64,000 bases of DNA from Bacteroides ilei (GCF_900128495.1 NZ_LT635801.1:2692691-2756690), one strand, 5' to 3'. Shown: positions 19,582-29,145, counted from the first letter of the stretch. The notes: a model not told the origin generated them from the letters alone. Program-made: numbers and translations.

Positions 19582-20133
19582 TTATTGTTTCATTTCTTTT
19601 TTATATCCCTCCAGGAAACGGCCCACCCCTTTCCGTATGGAATCCAGTCCGAATTCTTCCGTACAGATCTGCTCCAACGGCATCCAGAAAGAATCGGCCA
19701 CATCGTCCATTGCCAGCAGACGGCTGTCGTCCTTTACCCGGCAAAGGAAAAACAAATCCAGCGTATGTACCAGAAATCCGGAATACAAATAAGTATTCGG
19801 CAATGTGAACAGGTATTTTGCCTCTGTCATTTCCAGACCGGTTTCTTCACGTATTTCCCGAGCAATGCCTTCTTCGGCAGTTTCATACAAGTCAATGAAA
19901 CCTCCAGGCAGGTCGAGTGTTCCTTCCGCAGGCTCTTTTCCCCGGCGGCAAACCAGCAGTTCACCCTTTCCATTCAAGATAAAGGCCACTACAGCCGCAC
20001 TTGCATTGAAATAATAGACGAAACCGCAGCTTGCACAAATTTTCGACTTTTCATCGTTCTCCTCAAAATGGGATGACCCACATTTCGGACAATAGTTAAA
20101 CAATTCCAACGGATGCATAGTTCCAGAATTCAT
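19582..20133 (-). CDS. NUDIX hydrolase with N-terminal zinc ribbon
   Basis: A 183-aa hydrolase of nucleoside-diphosphate-linked compounds. A four-cysteine zinc ribbon (CPKCG and CASCG, residues 15-38) precedes the NUDIX fold. The NUDIX box GGFIDLYETAEEGIAREIRE followed by ETGL (about 77-100) has all the key Gly, Glu and Arg residues. The Zn-ribbon/NUDIX order resembles NADH pyrophosphatase (NudC), but the protein is shorter and lacks its N-terminal domain. It starts just upstream of the TPR gene (11 bp), so it may share that transcript. MHPLELF, five codons in, is an alternative start. Confidence 0.85.
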   Translation of the reverse strand: MNSGTMHPLELFNYCPKCGSSHFEENDEKSKICASCGFVYYFNASAAVVAFILNGKGELLVCRRGKEPAEGTLDLPGGFIDLYETAEEGIAREIREETGLEMTEAKYLFTLPNTYLYSGFLVHTLDLFFLCRVKDDSRLLAMDDVADSFWMPLEQICTEEFGLDSIRKGVGRFLEGYKKEMKQ

Positions 20134-20196
20134 AAGATTCTACAAAGATAAGACAATTGCCGATATTGCAACCGGAATCGGCTGAAAATACAGCTG

Positions 20197-21621
20197 TTAC
20201 AAGCTGACGCCGTTAAACGTACATGAATCAAGGATCAGATTACGTACACCGGTCACATTGTTTATTCCCGGATCGGTAATCCCCTTCAAATGACAATTTT
20301 CCAATAAGACCGTCCCTACACACGTCCGGTCTTCCAGTCCGTCGACCCAAATACCGTACCTGCTCTTGTCGCAGGTTACATTCTGCAATACGATATTGGT
20401 GAAAAAAGGATAATAATCTCCCGAAACCACCTTCTCATATTTCAATTCCAGTTTCAATACAGCCTGTCTGCACTCGGAAATCTTCACGTTACGGATATAA
20501 AAGCCGTCGACCACACCTCCCCGAAGCGCATTCGACTTTATCCGGAAAGGCCGGTCCATCCCGGCACTTCCTACCACACAGTCTTCCATCCACACATTAT
20601 AACAGCTGCCCGATATCTCACTGCCTACAGCTACAGCCGCATGCCCATCCTTCATGATACAGTTGCGGACAATAATATTCCGGCTGGGAACATTCCAGGC
20701 ACGCCCGTCGTTATTTTTCCCGGATTTGACAGCGATGCAGTCATCACCCGTATTGAAGACACAGTCCTCTATCAGTACATTTTCACAAGATTCCGGATCA
20801 CAACCGTCATTGTTCGGCCCATGGCTGTCCAGTGTAACCCCCTTCACCACAATATTTTTCGACAACAGCGGATGCAGCAACCAGAACGGAGCATTGTGTA
20901 ACGTCACGCCTTCTATCAGAATCCTGTCGCATTGGTAAAACTGGATAAACTGCGGACGCAGTTCGTCCTTCTCGTCAAAGATGCGTTTCTCCAACGGTAT
21001 CCTGTTCTGCTCACAATACTGGAGTTTTTCCTTACCCATCAAACGTCCCAGTTTCTTGTCGGCTTCCGACGTCCGGGCACGTTTTCCCCACCAGTTTTCC
21101 TTTGAGGCCTGACCGTCGAGAATGCCCTTCCCGGTTACTGCGATATTGGTCTGCCCCTTGGCATAAATCAAAGGCGACTGTGCCATGCAGTCCACACCTT
21201 CCCAGCGGGTCGCTACAGCCGGAAAATAATCGGCCGGATCGGTAGAGAACTTCAGTACGGCTCCTTCTTCCAGATGCAGGTTCACATCCGAAAGCAAATG
21301 GATCGGACCGGTATAGAAAACCCCTTCCGGGATGACAACCATACCTCCACCCTGTTCATGACAGTCGGAAATGGCTTTCCGGATTGCCTCGGACACATCT
21401 TTTCCATTCTGAGCTCCGTACCGTACAATATCGAACCTTCTGTCCGGAAACGTCGTACGCAATATTGCACCTTCCACCTGTTCTTTCTTCTTCCAGACAG
21501 CATCCATATCCGACAACCTCACATCCTCTTTTCCGCCTGTTATGCCACTGCCAGCCATACATACCGACGGAAACACAATGCAGACCCAAAACCATAACAT
21601 TCTAAACATATCTTTCCTCAT
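20197..21621 (-). CDS. Glycoside hydrolase family 28 (polygalacturonase-like)
   Basis: A 474-aa right-handed beta-helix enzyme expected to cleave alpha-galacturonoside links in pectin. The four GH28 hallmarks occur in order: GPNNDGCDPES, GDDCIAVKSG, GHAAVAVGSE (the usual GHG second Gly is Ala) and RIKSN. A signal peptide (FWVCIVFPSVCMAGSG) indicates export. It is not beside a SusC/SusD pair in this window, so it is not in an obvious polysaccharide utilization locus here. The Gly-to-Ala change in the third motif also occurs in exo-acting relatives, so activity is likely but specificity unsure. Confidence 0.9.
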   Translation of the reverse strand: MRKDMFRMLWFWVCIVFPSVCMAGSGITGGKEDVRLSDMDAVWKKKEQVEGAILRTTFPDRRFDIVRYGAQNGKDVSEAIRKAISDCHEQGGGMVVIPEGVFYTGPIHLLSDVNLHLEEGAVLKFSTDPADYFPAVATRWEGVDCMAQSPLIYAKGQTNIAVTGKGILDGQASKENWWGKRARTSEADKKLGRLMGKEKLQYCEQNRIPLEKRIFDEKDELRPQFIQFYQCDRILIEGVTLHNAPFWLLHPLLSKNIVVKGVTLDSHGPNNDGCDPESCENVLIEDCVFNTGDDCIAVKSGKNNDGRAWNVPSRNIIVRNCIMKDGHAAVAVGSEISGSCYNVWMEDCVVGSAGMDRPFRIKSNALRGGVVDGFYIRNVKISECRQAVLKLELKYEKVVSGDYYPFFTNIVLQNVTCDKSRYGIWVDGLEDRTCVGTVLLENCHLKGITDPGINNVTGVRNLILDSCTFNGVSL

Positions 21622-21713
21622 TTACAGTCAGCTAAAATTTCTCAAATATATAAAATATAATAAGCCCGGCAGCCAACACATCCATATTTTAAATGAAACC
21701 CACATAAATTATG

Positions 21714-21721
21714 TATATTTG
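21714..21721 (+). promoter_or_regulatory. TAnnTTTG promoter
   Basis: TATATTTG, 21 bp before the start of the 134-aa gene. It supports the start at 21743 rather than an upstream in-frame codon. Confidence 0.55.
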
Positions 21722-21742
21722 CCAATTAAAAATCCTGATTAT

Positions 21743-22147
21743 ATGCTAGAAAGAGACTATATAAAACGACTGATACGCCAGTTTTTCGAAGCAATTGAAA
21801 AACTGAAGGAAGAACGCGACAAGAAAAATACCCCCGAACTCCAATTACAGGCCAACAGCATGTACCGTGCTTTCTTCATGCAGCCTGCCAGTTTTTTTTA
21901 TGAACAGGATGTAGAGTTCATACTCATGCAGCTACAGAACGATTTTCCGGAAAAAGGTTTCCTTCCGAGAGTGGAGATGCTGTCAGAATTATTTTACTTT
22001 GACTACACCCTGCAGACCAATCCGGAAACAGGTAATATGCTGTTGAAAAAATCCTATGAACTATTGAGTTACTACGATACTCATTGTGACACATTTTCTT
22101 TTGAAAGACGAAAAAAAATTGCAGAAATCAAGCAATTAATCTACTAA
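21743..22147 (+). CDS. Conserved hypothetical protein, all-helical
   Basis: A 134-aa protein starting MLERDYIKRLIRQFF. Mostly amphipathic helices, rich in Glu, Lys and Phe, with no membrane segment or known motif. I chose the start just downstream of a TATATTTG element; 67 further upstream codons are open but look non-coding and would extend across the promoter. It faintly recalls the DUF6483-type bacterial helical proteins, but I cannot confirm that. It sits alone, 107 bp before the Lrp-family gene. Confidence 0.7.
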   Translation: MLERDYIKRLIRQFFEAIEKLKEERDKKNTPELQLQANSMYRAFFMQPASFFYEQDVEFILMQLQNDFPEKGFLPRVEMLSELFYFDYTLQTNPETGNMLLKKSYELLSYYDTHCDTFSFERRKKIAEIKQLIY

Positions 22148-22204
22148 TAGCTATATTTTCACTCTTTTTTAGAAAAAAAACATAATTACTTAAAAAAGTT
22201 TAGC

Positions 22205-22212
22205 TATATTTG
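22205..22212 (+). promoter_or_regulatory. TAnnTTTG promoter of the Lrp-family gene
   Basis: TATATTTG about 43 bp before the start codon. No clear -33 TTTG. Confidence 0.5.
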
Positions 22213-22254
22213 CTTACAGAATGATACTAAAAAAATAAGATTGCTTATCTTTAT

Positions 22255-22728
22255 ATGGAAAAAATTGACAACCTAGACAAACAAATTCTTGAGATTATAT
22301 CTCAGAATGCACGTATACCGTTCAAAGATGTCGCAGCAGACTGCGGTGTATCCCGTGCGGCAATCCATCAGCGCGTACAACGCCTGATTGATTTGGGAGT
22401 AATTATCGGTTCCGGGTACCATGTAAACCCGAAAAGCTTGGGGTACAGTACTTGTACCTATGTGGGAATCAAACTTGAAAAAGGTTCGATGTATAAAAGT
22501 GTAGTGGCCGAGCTTGAAAAGATTCCGGAAATTGTAGAATGTCATTTCACAACCGGCCCGTATACCATGCTAACTAAACTGTATTCAACAGATAATGAAC
22601 ACTTGATGGAACTGTTGAATTCCAAAATTCAGGAAATTCCGGGTGTAACAGCTACAGAAACCCTGATTTCTCTGGAACAGAGTATCAAGAAAGAAATTCC
22701 TATCCGCAAAGAAAACGAAAACAAATAA
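22255..22728 (+). CDS. Lrp/AsnC-family transcriptional regulator
   Basis: A 157-aa regulator. The N-terminal helix-turn-helix (residues 3-60) opens DNLDKQILEIISQNARIPFK with recognition helix VSRAAIHQRVQRLIDLGVI. The C-terminal RAM/ligand domain includes VVAELEKIPEIVECHFTTG. It likely senses an amino acid and controls amino-acid metabolism genes. Its stop overlaps the start of the DUF4491 gene (TAATG), so the two are coupled. Confidence 0.93.
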   Translation: MEKIDNLDKQILEIISQNARIPFKDVAADCGVSRAAIHQRVQRLIDLGVIIGSGYHVNPKSLGYSTCTYVGIKLEKGSMYKSVVAELEKIPEIVECHFTTGPYTMLTKLYSTDNEHLMELLNSKIQEIPGVTATETLISLEQSIKKEIPIRKENENK

Positions 22729-23045
22729 TGGATTGGCTGAACACCTATCACGTGGGAGGTATCGTCATCGGCATCTGTACTTTTCTGATTATCGGATTGT
22801 TTCATCCGGTAGTGATAAAAGCCGAATATTATTGGGGAACCCGCTGCTGGTGGATTTTCCTGCTGCTAGGCATTGCAGGCATCACCGGTTCCATACTGAT
22901 AAGTGATATCCTGATTTCAACACTGCTGGGAGTATTTTCATTCTCTTCCTTCTGGACCATCAAGGAGCTGTTCGAACAGCGGCAACGTGTTCTGAAAGGC
23001 TGGTTCCCGATGAATCCGAAGAGGAAAAAAGAATACGAATCATAA
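22728..23045 (+). CDS. DUF4491 membrane protein
   Basis: A 105-aa inner-membrane protein with three hydrophobic segments (about 8-30, 42-62, 64-80) and a basic C-terminal tail (NPKRKKEYES). Blocks HPVVIKAEYYWGTRCWW and SFSSFWTIKELFEQ match the DUF4491 family of Bacteroidota. Function unknown. It is translationally coupled to an Lrp/AsnC regulator. Confidence 0.85.
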   Translation: MDWLNTYHVGGIVIGICTFLIIGLFHPVVIKAEYYWGTRCWWIFLLLGIAGITGSILISDILISTLLGVFSFSSFWTIKELFEQRQRVLKGWFPMNPKRKKEYES

Positions 23046-23068
23046 TTATTCTGATCAGACGGATATAT

Positions 23069-23129
23069 AAAAATCCCTTTATGAGTACCTCCTTTTTCCA
23101 TAAAAGGCAGGAATCATAAAGGGATTTTC
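23069..23129. terminator. Bidirectional terminator
   Basis: Stem AAAATCCCTTTATGA/TCATAAAGGGATTTT (about 23070-23128) with A and T runs built into the stem. It lies between the rightward Lrp-DUF4491 unit and the leftward buk gene. The remaining bases to 23297 show no gene or clear site. Confidence 0.75.
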
Positions 23130-23297
23130 CATTTAACAAGGCGTCTCCGCCATACTGTCTTGAAGTTTTTACAAGGACAACTTGAAATATCCGTCAATAT
23201 ATCAAGACATTTTTCCGGGAAATTCAAGATGTTTCCACAAAAGACCAAGTTCTTTTTCCACACCTGGTTCCAGCCGGCAACACTTGATAGTTATAAG

Positions 23298-24410
23298 CTA
23301 GGAGATTTTGAAACCGGAAGAAAGCTCTTCTGTCTTCTTCTCCTGATCCTCAGGATGGTAGGTCTGCAAGGGAAGTTCTCCGGTAAGGGCACCCACCGCA
23401 TTCATGGCCAAGGCTCCCATTTCGTCTTCTCCCGGAATCACTACAATAGGAGCAAGTCCTTCTATCCATTCACGGAGCATAGATACACAATATTCATTAT
23501 AGGCAATGCCACCTGTCAGGATAATGGCATCGGTATGCCCGTGGAGGGCCACATGCATGGCACCTATCTGCTTGGCCACGGTATAGACCATTGCCTCAAG
23601 CACCAGTTTATGACGTTTGCCTCCGGCATGGGCCCAGCGGATAATTGTCGGCACATCGGTTGTTCCCAAATGGGCAACCAGTCCTCCCTTCCCGTTCAAC
23701 ATCTTATGGACTTCCTGCCGGGTATACTTACCGCTGAAACACAAGTCAACCAGCTGTCCGGCCGGGAGGGTCCCGGCCCGTTCGGGACTGAAAGGTCCTT
23801 CACCGTTGATGGCATTATTTACGTCGACAACCTTTCCATGATGATGGGCGCTTACCGATATTCCTCCACCCAAATGAGCCACGACCAAGTCAAGGTCTTC
23901 ATATCTGCGCCCTATGCGGGTAGCATATCTACGGGATACTGCACGGCTGTTCAATGCATGAAAAATAGAGACACGGGGTAACTCGGGTACACCGCTGATA
24001 CGGGCAATATCCCTCAGCTCGTCCGTCACCACAGGATCGGCTATAAAGGCCGGACAACCCGTCTGCTGCGCCAGTTCATCGGCAATCAGAGCCGCCAGAT
24101 TGGACGCATGTTCTATTCCGGCATGCCACAAATCATGCTTGATGTGCCCGTCAATCCGGTATACACCTCCCGAAGTCGGCTTCAACAATCCCCCACGGGC
24201 AATGACCGCATCAAACTGCATCGGGATGCCGGCGTCTTTCAAAGCCTTCAAGATACAGTCCCTGCGATAATCATATTGCTCATTGATGTGGACAAACTGC
24301 GACAGCTCCTTTGTCGAATGTGAGATACTGGACTTCCATACCGGCGTATCGTTCTCATAAACAGCCAACTTGGTGGATGTCGACCCCGGATTTATTACTA
24401 GAATCTTCAT
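23298..24410 (-). CDS. buk: Butyrate kinase (branched-chain acid kinase)
   Basis: A 370-aa ASKHA-fold acyl kinase: butyryl-phosphate (or isobutyryl/isovaleryl-phosphate) plus ADP gives acid plus ATP. The phosphate-binding start is VINPGSTSTKLAVY, the middle has LVVAHLGGGISVSAHHHGK and the second nucleotide motif is AIILTGGIAYNE (about 320-331). It lies 3 bp after the phosphotransferase gene, so the pair gives substrate-level phosphorylation. In Bacteroidota without a full butyrate pathway it more likely serves branched-chain keto-acid fermentation. Confidence 0.92.
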   Translation of the reverse strand: MKILVINPGSTSTKLAVYENDTPVWKSSISHSTKELSQFVHINEQYDYRRDCILKALKDAGIPMQFDAVIARGGLLKPTSGGVYRIDGHIKHDLWHAGIEHASNLAALIADELAQQTGCPAFIADPVVTDELRDIARISGVPELPRVSIFHALNSRAVSRRYATRIGRRYEDLDLVVAHLGGGISVSAHHHGKVVDVNNAINGEGPFSPERAGTLPAGQLVDLCFSGKYTRQEVHKMLNGKGGLVAHLGTTDVPTIIRWAHAGGKRHKLVLEAMVYTVAKQIGAMHVALHGHTDAIILTGGIAYNEYCVSMLREWIEGLAPIVVIPGEDEMGALAMNAVGALTGELPLQTYHPEDQEKKTEELSSGFKIS

Positions 24411-24413
24411 AAC

Positions 24414-25334
24414 TTAATCATTTTGGGTTCCTGCAAGGCAAGCCAATACCAGGCTGAAGAATTTGGAATTTCCTGAATCGCTGCGCGAAGGGACTACGAC
24501 CGGTGCAATCGTCCCAGTCAACATTCCAGCCGTATCGGCATCGCCGAATAAAGTAATAGTCTTATAGAATACATTCCCGGACTCTATATTCGGGAATATC
24601 AGAATATCCGCATTTCCCACTACCGGAGAAGACAAGCCCTTGATTTCACCGCTATGCGCATCGCAAGCAGTCTTCGCATCCATAGGCCCGTCCATAAAGA
24701 CCGGTCCGAAAGCTCCTTGTGAGGCCTCGTCTCTCAGCTGCATGTAACTCAACGTATGGGGAAACTTTTCACTGACCTTTTCCGAGCAGTGCAACAAAGC
24801 GATACGGGGCTCCACACACCCCAGTTTACGGCACAATCCCACATCATTATGGATAATGGCCCGATATTGCTCTAAAGTGGGACGGGGAATAACCGCTGCA
24901 TCCGAAAAAAAGAGCAGTTTATGGTACAACGGAATCTGTGCCATAGCCACATGACTTAAAATACCTCCCGGCGGAAGCAGACCGTTTTCCTTGTTCAGAA
25001 CGGCACGAAGCAAGTTATCGGTATTGATCAGTCCTTTCATCAGGATATCCGCCACACCGGTCCTCACCAGCTGCACGGCCAACGCCGCAGCCTCATCAGG
25101 CGAACCGGCTTCATAGATATGGACAAAATCGGGAGAAGCACACTGCATATGACGTGCCAGCTCCTGATGTCCTACATCAACAACCAACAGAAACTCGGCG
25201 ATTTCTTCCCTCAATGCACGGATAATTACATACTCTGTATGCGGATCGTTCGGACAAACAACCGCAACCCGGCGTCTATAGTTGCGTACCCGCAAACTAT
25301 TAACCATTTGGGTAAGTGAACGGAATGGCTCCAT
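24414..25334 (-). CDS. ptb: Phosphate acyltransferase (phosphate butyryltransferase type)
   Basis: A 306-aa PTA/PTB-family enzyme exchanging CoA for phosphate on a short-chain acyl-CoA. Typical blocks: NDPHTEYVIIRALREEIAEF, DILMKGLINTDNLLRAVL, GGILSHVAMAQIP (about 176-188) and the C-terminal VVVPSRSDSGNSKFFSL. No enoyl-CoA hydratase domain is attached, although such genes are often named bifunctional. Co-transcribed with buk. Confidence 0.9.
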   Translation of the reverse strand: MEPFRSLTQMVNSLRVRNYRRRVAVVCPNDPHTEYVIIRALREEIAEFLLVVDVGHQELARHMQCASPDFVHIYEAGSPDEAAALAVQLVRTGVADILMKGLINTDNLLRAVLNKENGLLPPGGILSHVAMAQIPLYHKLLFFSDAAVIPRPTLEQYRAIIHNDVGLCRKLGCVEPRIALLHCSEKVSEKFPHTLSYMQLRDEASQGAFGPVFMDGPMDAKTACDAHSGEIKGLSSPVVGNADILIFPNIESGNVFYKTITLFGDADTAGMLTGTIAPVVVPSRSDSGNSKFFSLVLACLAGTQND

Positions 25335-25381
25335 ACTATCAGATTTTAAACAAATATGAGAAATAAATCTGATTTAATCTC

Positions 25382-25389
25382 TATATTTG
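25382..25389 (+). promoter_or_regulatory. TAnnTTTG promoter of the C26-M19 fusion gene
   Basis: TATATTTG, 27 bp before the start codon, in the 81-bp gap between divergent genes. Confidence 0.5.
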
Positions 25390-25415
25390 CCATGTTTCTC
25401 TGAAAGATTTAACGT

Positions 25416-27203
25416 ATGAAAACATATACAAGCTTTGACATAGATGCCGATTATAAAAATTTGCATAACAGGTTCCCGAATCATTACGAACGGCCGGTCA
25501 TCGGAATCACCGGAAATTTCAGTGAAGGTAACTTAATGTTAGCTCCAGGCTATTATACTTCCATTCTGAAAGCTGGAGCCGTCCCGTTTATCATTCCACC
25601 CTTCGATGATTATAACATTCTGATAAATCTGTTGGACAGCCTGGACGGACTGTTGCTGACCGGAGGAGGTGATATAAATCCGCTTTTCCTGCATGAAGAG
25701 CCCATCAGGGAACTGCATGGGATCAATCCTTACCGCGACCGGCAGGAACTGATGATAACCCGTCTGGCAGCTAACCGGCAGATCCCGATTTTAGGAATAT
25801 GCCGTGGCATACAAGTCATGAATGCCGCATTCGGAGGAACTCTATACCAGGACATCCACGTACAGATGGAAGGGACACGCATCAAGCACGATCAGGATCT
25901 GGACAGGGCCTACGCCTCACATACCGTAAAGATAGAAAAAGACAGCACATTGGCCCGGATCATGAAAACGGATACACTGGCAGTCAATTCATTCCATCAT
26001 CAGGCTGTGAAAGAACCGGCCCCCGGCTTCCGGATTTCCGCCCGTGCTACGGACGGAGTGGTCGAAGCCATTGAAAGTTCCGAATTCAAATCGATGCTGG
26101 GCGTACAGTGGCATCCTGAATGTTTCATTATGAATAACGACGAATGCATGATGCCTTTGTTCGACTGGCTGATACAGGAAGCGAAATCTTTCCGCCAGGC
26201 AAAAGCATTCCACCGGACAGTGCTGACTTTGGACTCACATTGCGATACTCCCATGTTCTTCGACCAGAATATCAATTTTGCTACCCGTGATCCGAAAATC
26301 AAGGTCGACCTGCATAAAATGAACGAAGGACGCCAGGACGCCACCATCATGGTAGCCTACATTCCACAAAAGGAACGTACTGACGAAGCGTTGCTGGCTG
26401 CAACAGCCAAGGCCGACCAACTGCTGAACGAAATAGAAAAAATGGTTGCCTTGAACTGTACGGCTGTCGACATAGCCTATACCCCCGCCGACCTTTACCG
26501 TCTGAAGCATGCCGGCAAAAAGGCAATTATGCTGGGAATAGAAAACGGATACGCTATCGGAAAAGACATATCCAATGTGGAACGGTTCCGTAAAAGAGGG
26601 GTTGTCTATATGACACTCTGCCACAACGGGAACAACGACATCTGCGGATCGGCACGCTACAATGACGAAAATCTGGGTGTAAGCGAATTCGGTGAGAGCG
26701 TTATCAGAGAAATGAACCGGGTAGGCATGATGGTCGACCTGTCACATGGTGGCGAAAAGAGTTTCTATGACGCATTGGAAATCAGCAGAATGCCGATTGT
26801 CTGTTCACATTCATCCTGCAGGGCATTATGTGACCATCCCCGCAACCTCACCGACGAACAGCTGAAAGCTATCGCCCGGAAAGGAGGCGTGGTACAGGTC
26901 TGCATGTATGAAGGATTCTTACGTAAAGAAGGCAAAGCCACCGTATACGATGCCATCGAACATTTACACCACATGGTAAACATAATGGGAATCGAACACG
27001 TAGGTATCGGTACCGACTTTGACGGAGACGGCGGAGTCATCGGCTGCAACGACTCATCCGAGCTCATCAACCTGACCCGTAAGCTACTCTATGAACGCTA
27101 CAGCGATAAAGATATGCAGCTTATCTGGGGAGGAAACTTCCTGCGCGTAATGGAAGAAGTGCAGAAAGGATCACTCCTTGATACGGATCAGCACATTGGC
27201 TAG
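25416..27203 (+). CDS. Fusion of C26 glutamine amidotransferase-like hydrolase and M19 dipeptidase
   Basis: A 595-aa cytoplasmic protein (no signal peptide) with two hydrolase domains. Residues 25-255 are a PuuD-like peptidase C26 domain: nucleophile Cys in ILGICRGIQVMN, catalytic His-Pro-Glu in VQWHPECF. Residues 268-590 are an M19 membrane-dipeptidase-type zinc enzyme: HCDTPMFF, a bridging Glu in GIENGYA, VDLSHGGEKSFYD, CSHSSCRALCDHPRN and GIGTDFDGDGG. The pairing suggests stepwise breakdown of a gamma-glutamyl compound and the released dipeptide. The 3' end overlaps the convergent permease gene by 33 bp. Confidence 0.92.
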   Translation: MKTYTSFDIDADYKNLHNRFPNHYERPVIGITGNFSEGNLMLAPGYYTSILKAGAVPFIIPPFDDYNILINLLDSLDGLLLTGGGDINPLFLHEEPIRELHGINPYRDRQELMITRLAANRQIPILGICRGIQVMNAAFGGTLYQDIHVQMEGTRIKHDQDLDRAYASHTVKIEKDSTLARIMKTDTLAVNSFHHQAVKEPAPGFRISARATDGVVEAIESSEFKSMLGVQWHPECFIMNNDECMMPLFDWLIQEAKSFRQAKAFHRTVLTLDSHCDTPMFFDQNINFATRDPKIKVDLHKMNEGRQDATIMVAYIPQKERTDEALLAATAKADQLLNEIEKMVALNCTAVDIAYTPADLYRLKHAGKKAIMLGIENGYAIGKDISNVERFRKRGVVYMTLCHNGNNDICGSARYNDENLGVSEFGESVIREMNRVGMMVDLSHGGEKSFYDALEISRMPIVCSHSSCRALCDHPRNLTDEQLKAIARKGGVVQVCMYEGFLRKEGKATVYDAIEHLHHMVNIMGIEHVGIGTDFDGDGGVIGCNDSSELINLTRKLLYERYSDKDMQLIWGGNFLRVMEEVQKGSLLDTDQHIG

Positions 27204-28502
27204 AATTGCAGTAATGCCACCGGTAGTGATACCCGACGAAAAAATATTCCGTACAGTTTCGGGAAGCTGACAAAGGATATCCGGAACCAGTTCCACACTC
27301 AAACCGAACGAAAAGCTCAATGCCATCACGAGGGTAGCTTTACGGTCAATATTCTGAGATGCGATGATACGGATACCGGCAGCCGCTACGGTACCGAACA
27401 TAAGTAAGGTAGCGCCTCCCAATACAGGTTCAGGCATCAGGGAAAAGACCAGTCCTACGGCAGGAAACAAACCCAGCAAGATCAGGAATCCGGCAATGAA
27501 AAAGCCTACATAACGGCTGGCGACGCCCGTCAGTTGGATCATCCCGTTATTCTGCGCAAAGATGGAATTTGGAAATGAATTCAGTATACCGGCCAGCATG
27601 GAATTAAATCCATCAGCCAATATACCTCCCGATGCGCGTTTTACGAACGTTTCACCCTGTACAGGTTCACCCGAAATCAAGGAATTGGCGGTAATGTCAC
27701 CATAAGCCTCTATTGCCGTAATCAGATAGACCAAACCCAGCCCGATAATGGCCGAAATATCAAAAGATATGCCGTATTTGAACGGAATAGGAATATTGAA
27801 TCCACCGTAATTCTGTACCGAACTGAAATCGACCATACCTGAGATCCACGCTACAGCATATCCGATAACCAGTCCTATCACAATCGAACTCATACGTAGA
27901 TAACGGTTCGAGCTACGGTTGAAGAATATAATCAATATAAGAACCAGTGCCGCCAGTCCCACATGCTGGAATGCGCCGAAAGTACCGTCGGCCCGGGCTG
28001 CTTCCCCTCCTCCGCAGGCCGAAATACCTACCTTGATCAGGCTCATGCCGATCAAAGTGACAACAATCCCCGAAACAAGCGGGGTAATGATCCGGCGTGT
28101 ATACCTCAACACACGACTGATAAGCATCTCTACCGATGAAGCGGCAATACATGCCCCGAAAATACTTGAGAGCCCTCCGGTAAGCCCTGCTGAAATGATC
28201 GGGCCAATAAATGAAAAGCTTGTACCCTGGATACATAACAGTCCGCAACCGACAGGACCTATACGGCGGCATTGGATGAAAGTCGATATACCGGAAGCAA
28301 ACAAAGCCATCGACACCAGGAAACTGCTGGTCTCCAGATCAAGCTTCAACGCTCCGGCTATAATCAGGGGAGGAGTAATAATCGCTACAAAAATGGCCAA
28401 CAAATGCTGCAAAGCAGCAAAAATAGTCTCTTTCAAAGGCGGACGGTCATACAAGCCGTAAATCAGTCCGTCACCCGGAACAACCTTCTGTTCTTTTTCC
28501 AT
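27171..28502 (-). CDS. Xanthine/uric acid permease (NCS2 family)
   Basis: A 443-aa inner-membrane nucleobase-cation symporter with about 14 hydrophobic segments. The NAT signature appears as QNNGMIQLTGV (about residue 310), the purine-type form. Its start follows xpt by 31 bp on the same strand, so uptake and salvage of xanthine are probably one operon, as for xpt-pbuX in Firmicutes. The 3' end overlaps the convergent amidotransferase-dipeptidase gene. Confidence 0.9.
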   Translation of the reverse strand: MEKEQKVVPGDGLIYGLYDRPPLKETIFAALQHLLAIFVAIITPPLIIAGALKLDLETSSFLVSMALFASGISTFIQCRRIGPVGCGLLCIQGTSFSFIGPIISAGLTGGLSSIFGACIAASSVEMLISRVLRYTRRIITPLVSGIVVTLIGMSLIKVGISACGGGEAARADGTFGAFQHVGLAALVLILIIFFNRSSNRYLRMSSIVIGLVIGYAVAWISGMVDFSSVQNYGGFNIPIPFKYGISFDISAIIGLGLVYLITAIEAYGDITANSLISGEPVQGETFVKRASGGILADGFNSMLAGILNSFPNSIFAQNNGMIQLTGVASRYVGFFIAGFLILLGLFPAVGLVFSLMPEPVLGGATLLMFGTVAAAGIRIIASQNIDRKATLVMALSFSFGLSVELVPDILCQLPETVRNIFSSGITTGGITAILANVLIRIKE

Positions 28503-28533
28503 CGAACTATCCTTATTTCAGATTATAATAATA

Positions 28534-29103
28534 TCAGTCCTTAATCTTAATTTCACAATTATCCAGACTCTCAATAATGGCCAAAGATTCCACATGAATC
28601 CCTTCATTACGCAGATAATCACCGCCATGCTGAAAAGATTTCTCAATCAGGAAACCCATGCCAACCAATTCGGCACCTGCCTTACCGACCAGGTCGATAA
28701 TGCCTTTCGCCGCATTACCGTTAGCCAGGAAATCATCGATAAACAATACTTTATCGCCCGGACACAGATAATCCGCACTCACACAGACATCGTATGAACG
28801 GTCCTTGGTAAAAGAATAGACAGAAGTTGTCAACATACGCTCCATCGTACTCGGCTTTTTCTTTTTGGCGAATACTACAGGCAGTTCCAACAAATATCCT
28901 ACCATAATGGCAGGAGCGATACCGCTTGCTTCAATCGTAAGAATCTTATTGATACTGGTTCCCGCAAAACGGCGTACAAATTCCACCGCCATGGATTTCA
29001 TCAGAATAGGATCCATCTGATGATTGATAAAATTGTCTACTTTCAGGATCCCTCCCTCAAAACATTTACCGTCCTGTAAGATACGTTCCTTGAGTGCCTT
29101 CAT
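28534..29103 (-). CDS. xpt: Xanthine phosphoribosyltransferase
   Basis: A 189-aa salvage enzyme making XMP from xanthine and PRPP. Family blocks: [11 protein letters not shown] (residues 23-33), [12 protein letters not shown], and the PRPP loop in [16 protein letters not shown] (about 124-139). It precedes the purine permease. The short leader shows no purine-riboswitch core; a TAATTTTG element lies close to the start instead. Confidence 0.93.
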   Translation of the reverse strand: MKALKERILQDGKCFEGGILKVDNFINHQMDPILMKSMAVEFVRRFAGTSINKILTIEASGIAPAIMVGYLLELPVVFAKKKKPSTMERMLTTSVYSFTKDRSYDVCVSADYLCPGDKVLFIDDFLANGNAAKGIIDLVGKAGAELVGMGFLIEKSFQHGGDYLRNEGIHVESLAIIESLDNCEIKIKD

Positions 29104-29137
29104 ATCTAAGAAATTTTTAATTTATTGCAATGATTTG

Positions 29138-29145
29138 CAAAATTA
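29138..29145 (-). promoter_or_regulatory. TAnnTTTG promoter of xpt
   Basis: Minus-strand TAATTTTG, 35 bp before the start codon. The leader is too short for a purine riboswitch. Confidence 0.5.

Noticed and set aside
21542..21742. 67-codon extension of the 134-aa gene
   Set aside because: It crosses a TAnnTTTG promoter and overlaps the GH28 gene start; composition changes at the ATG at 21743.
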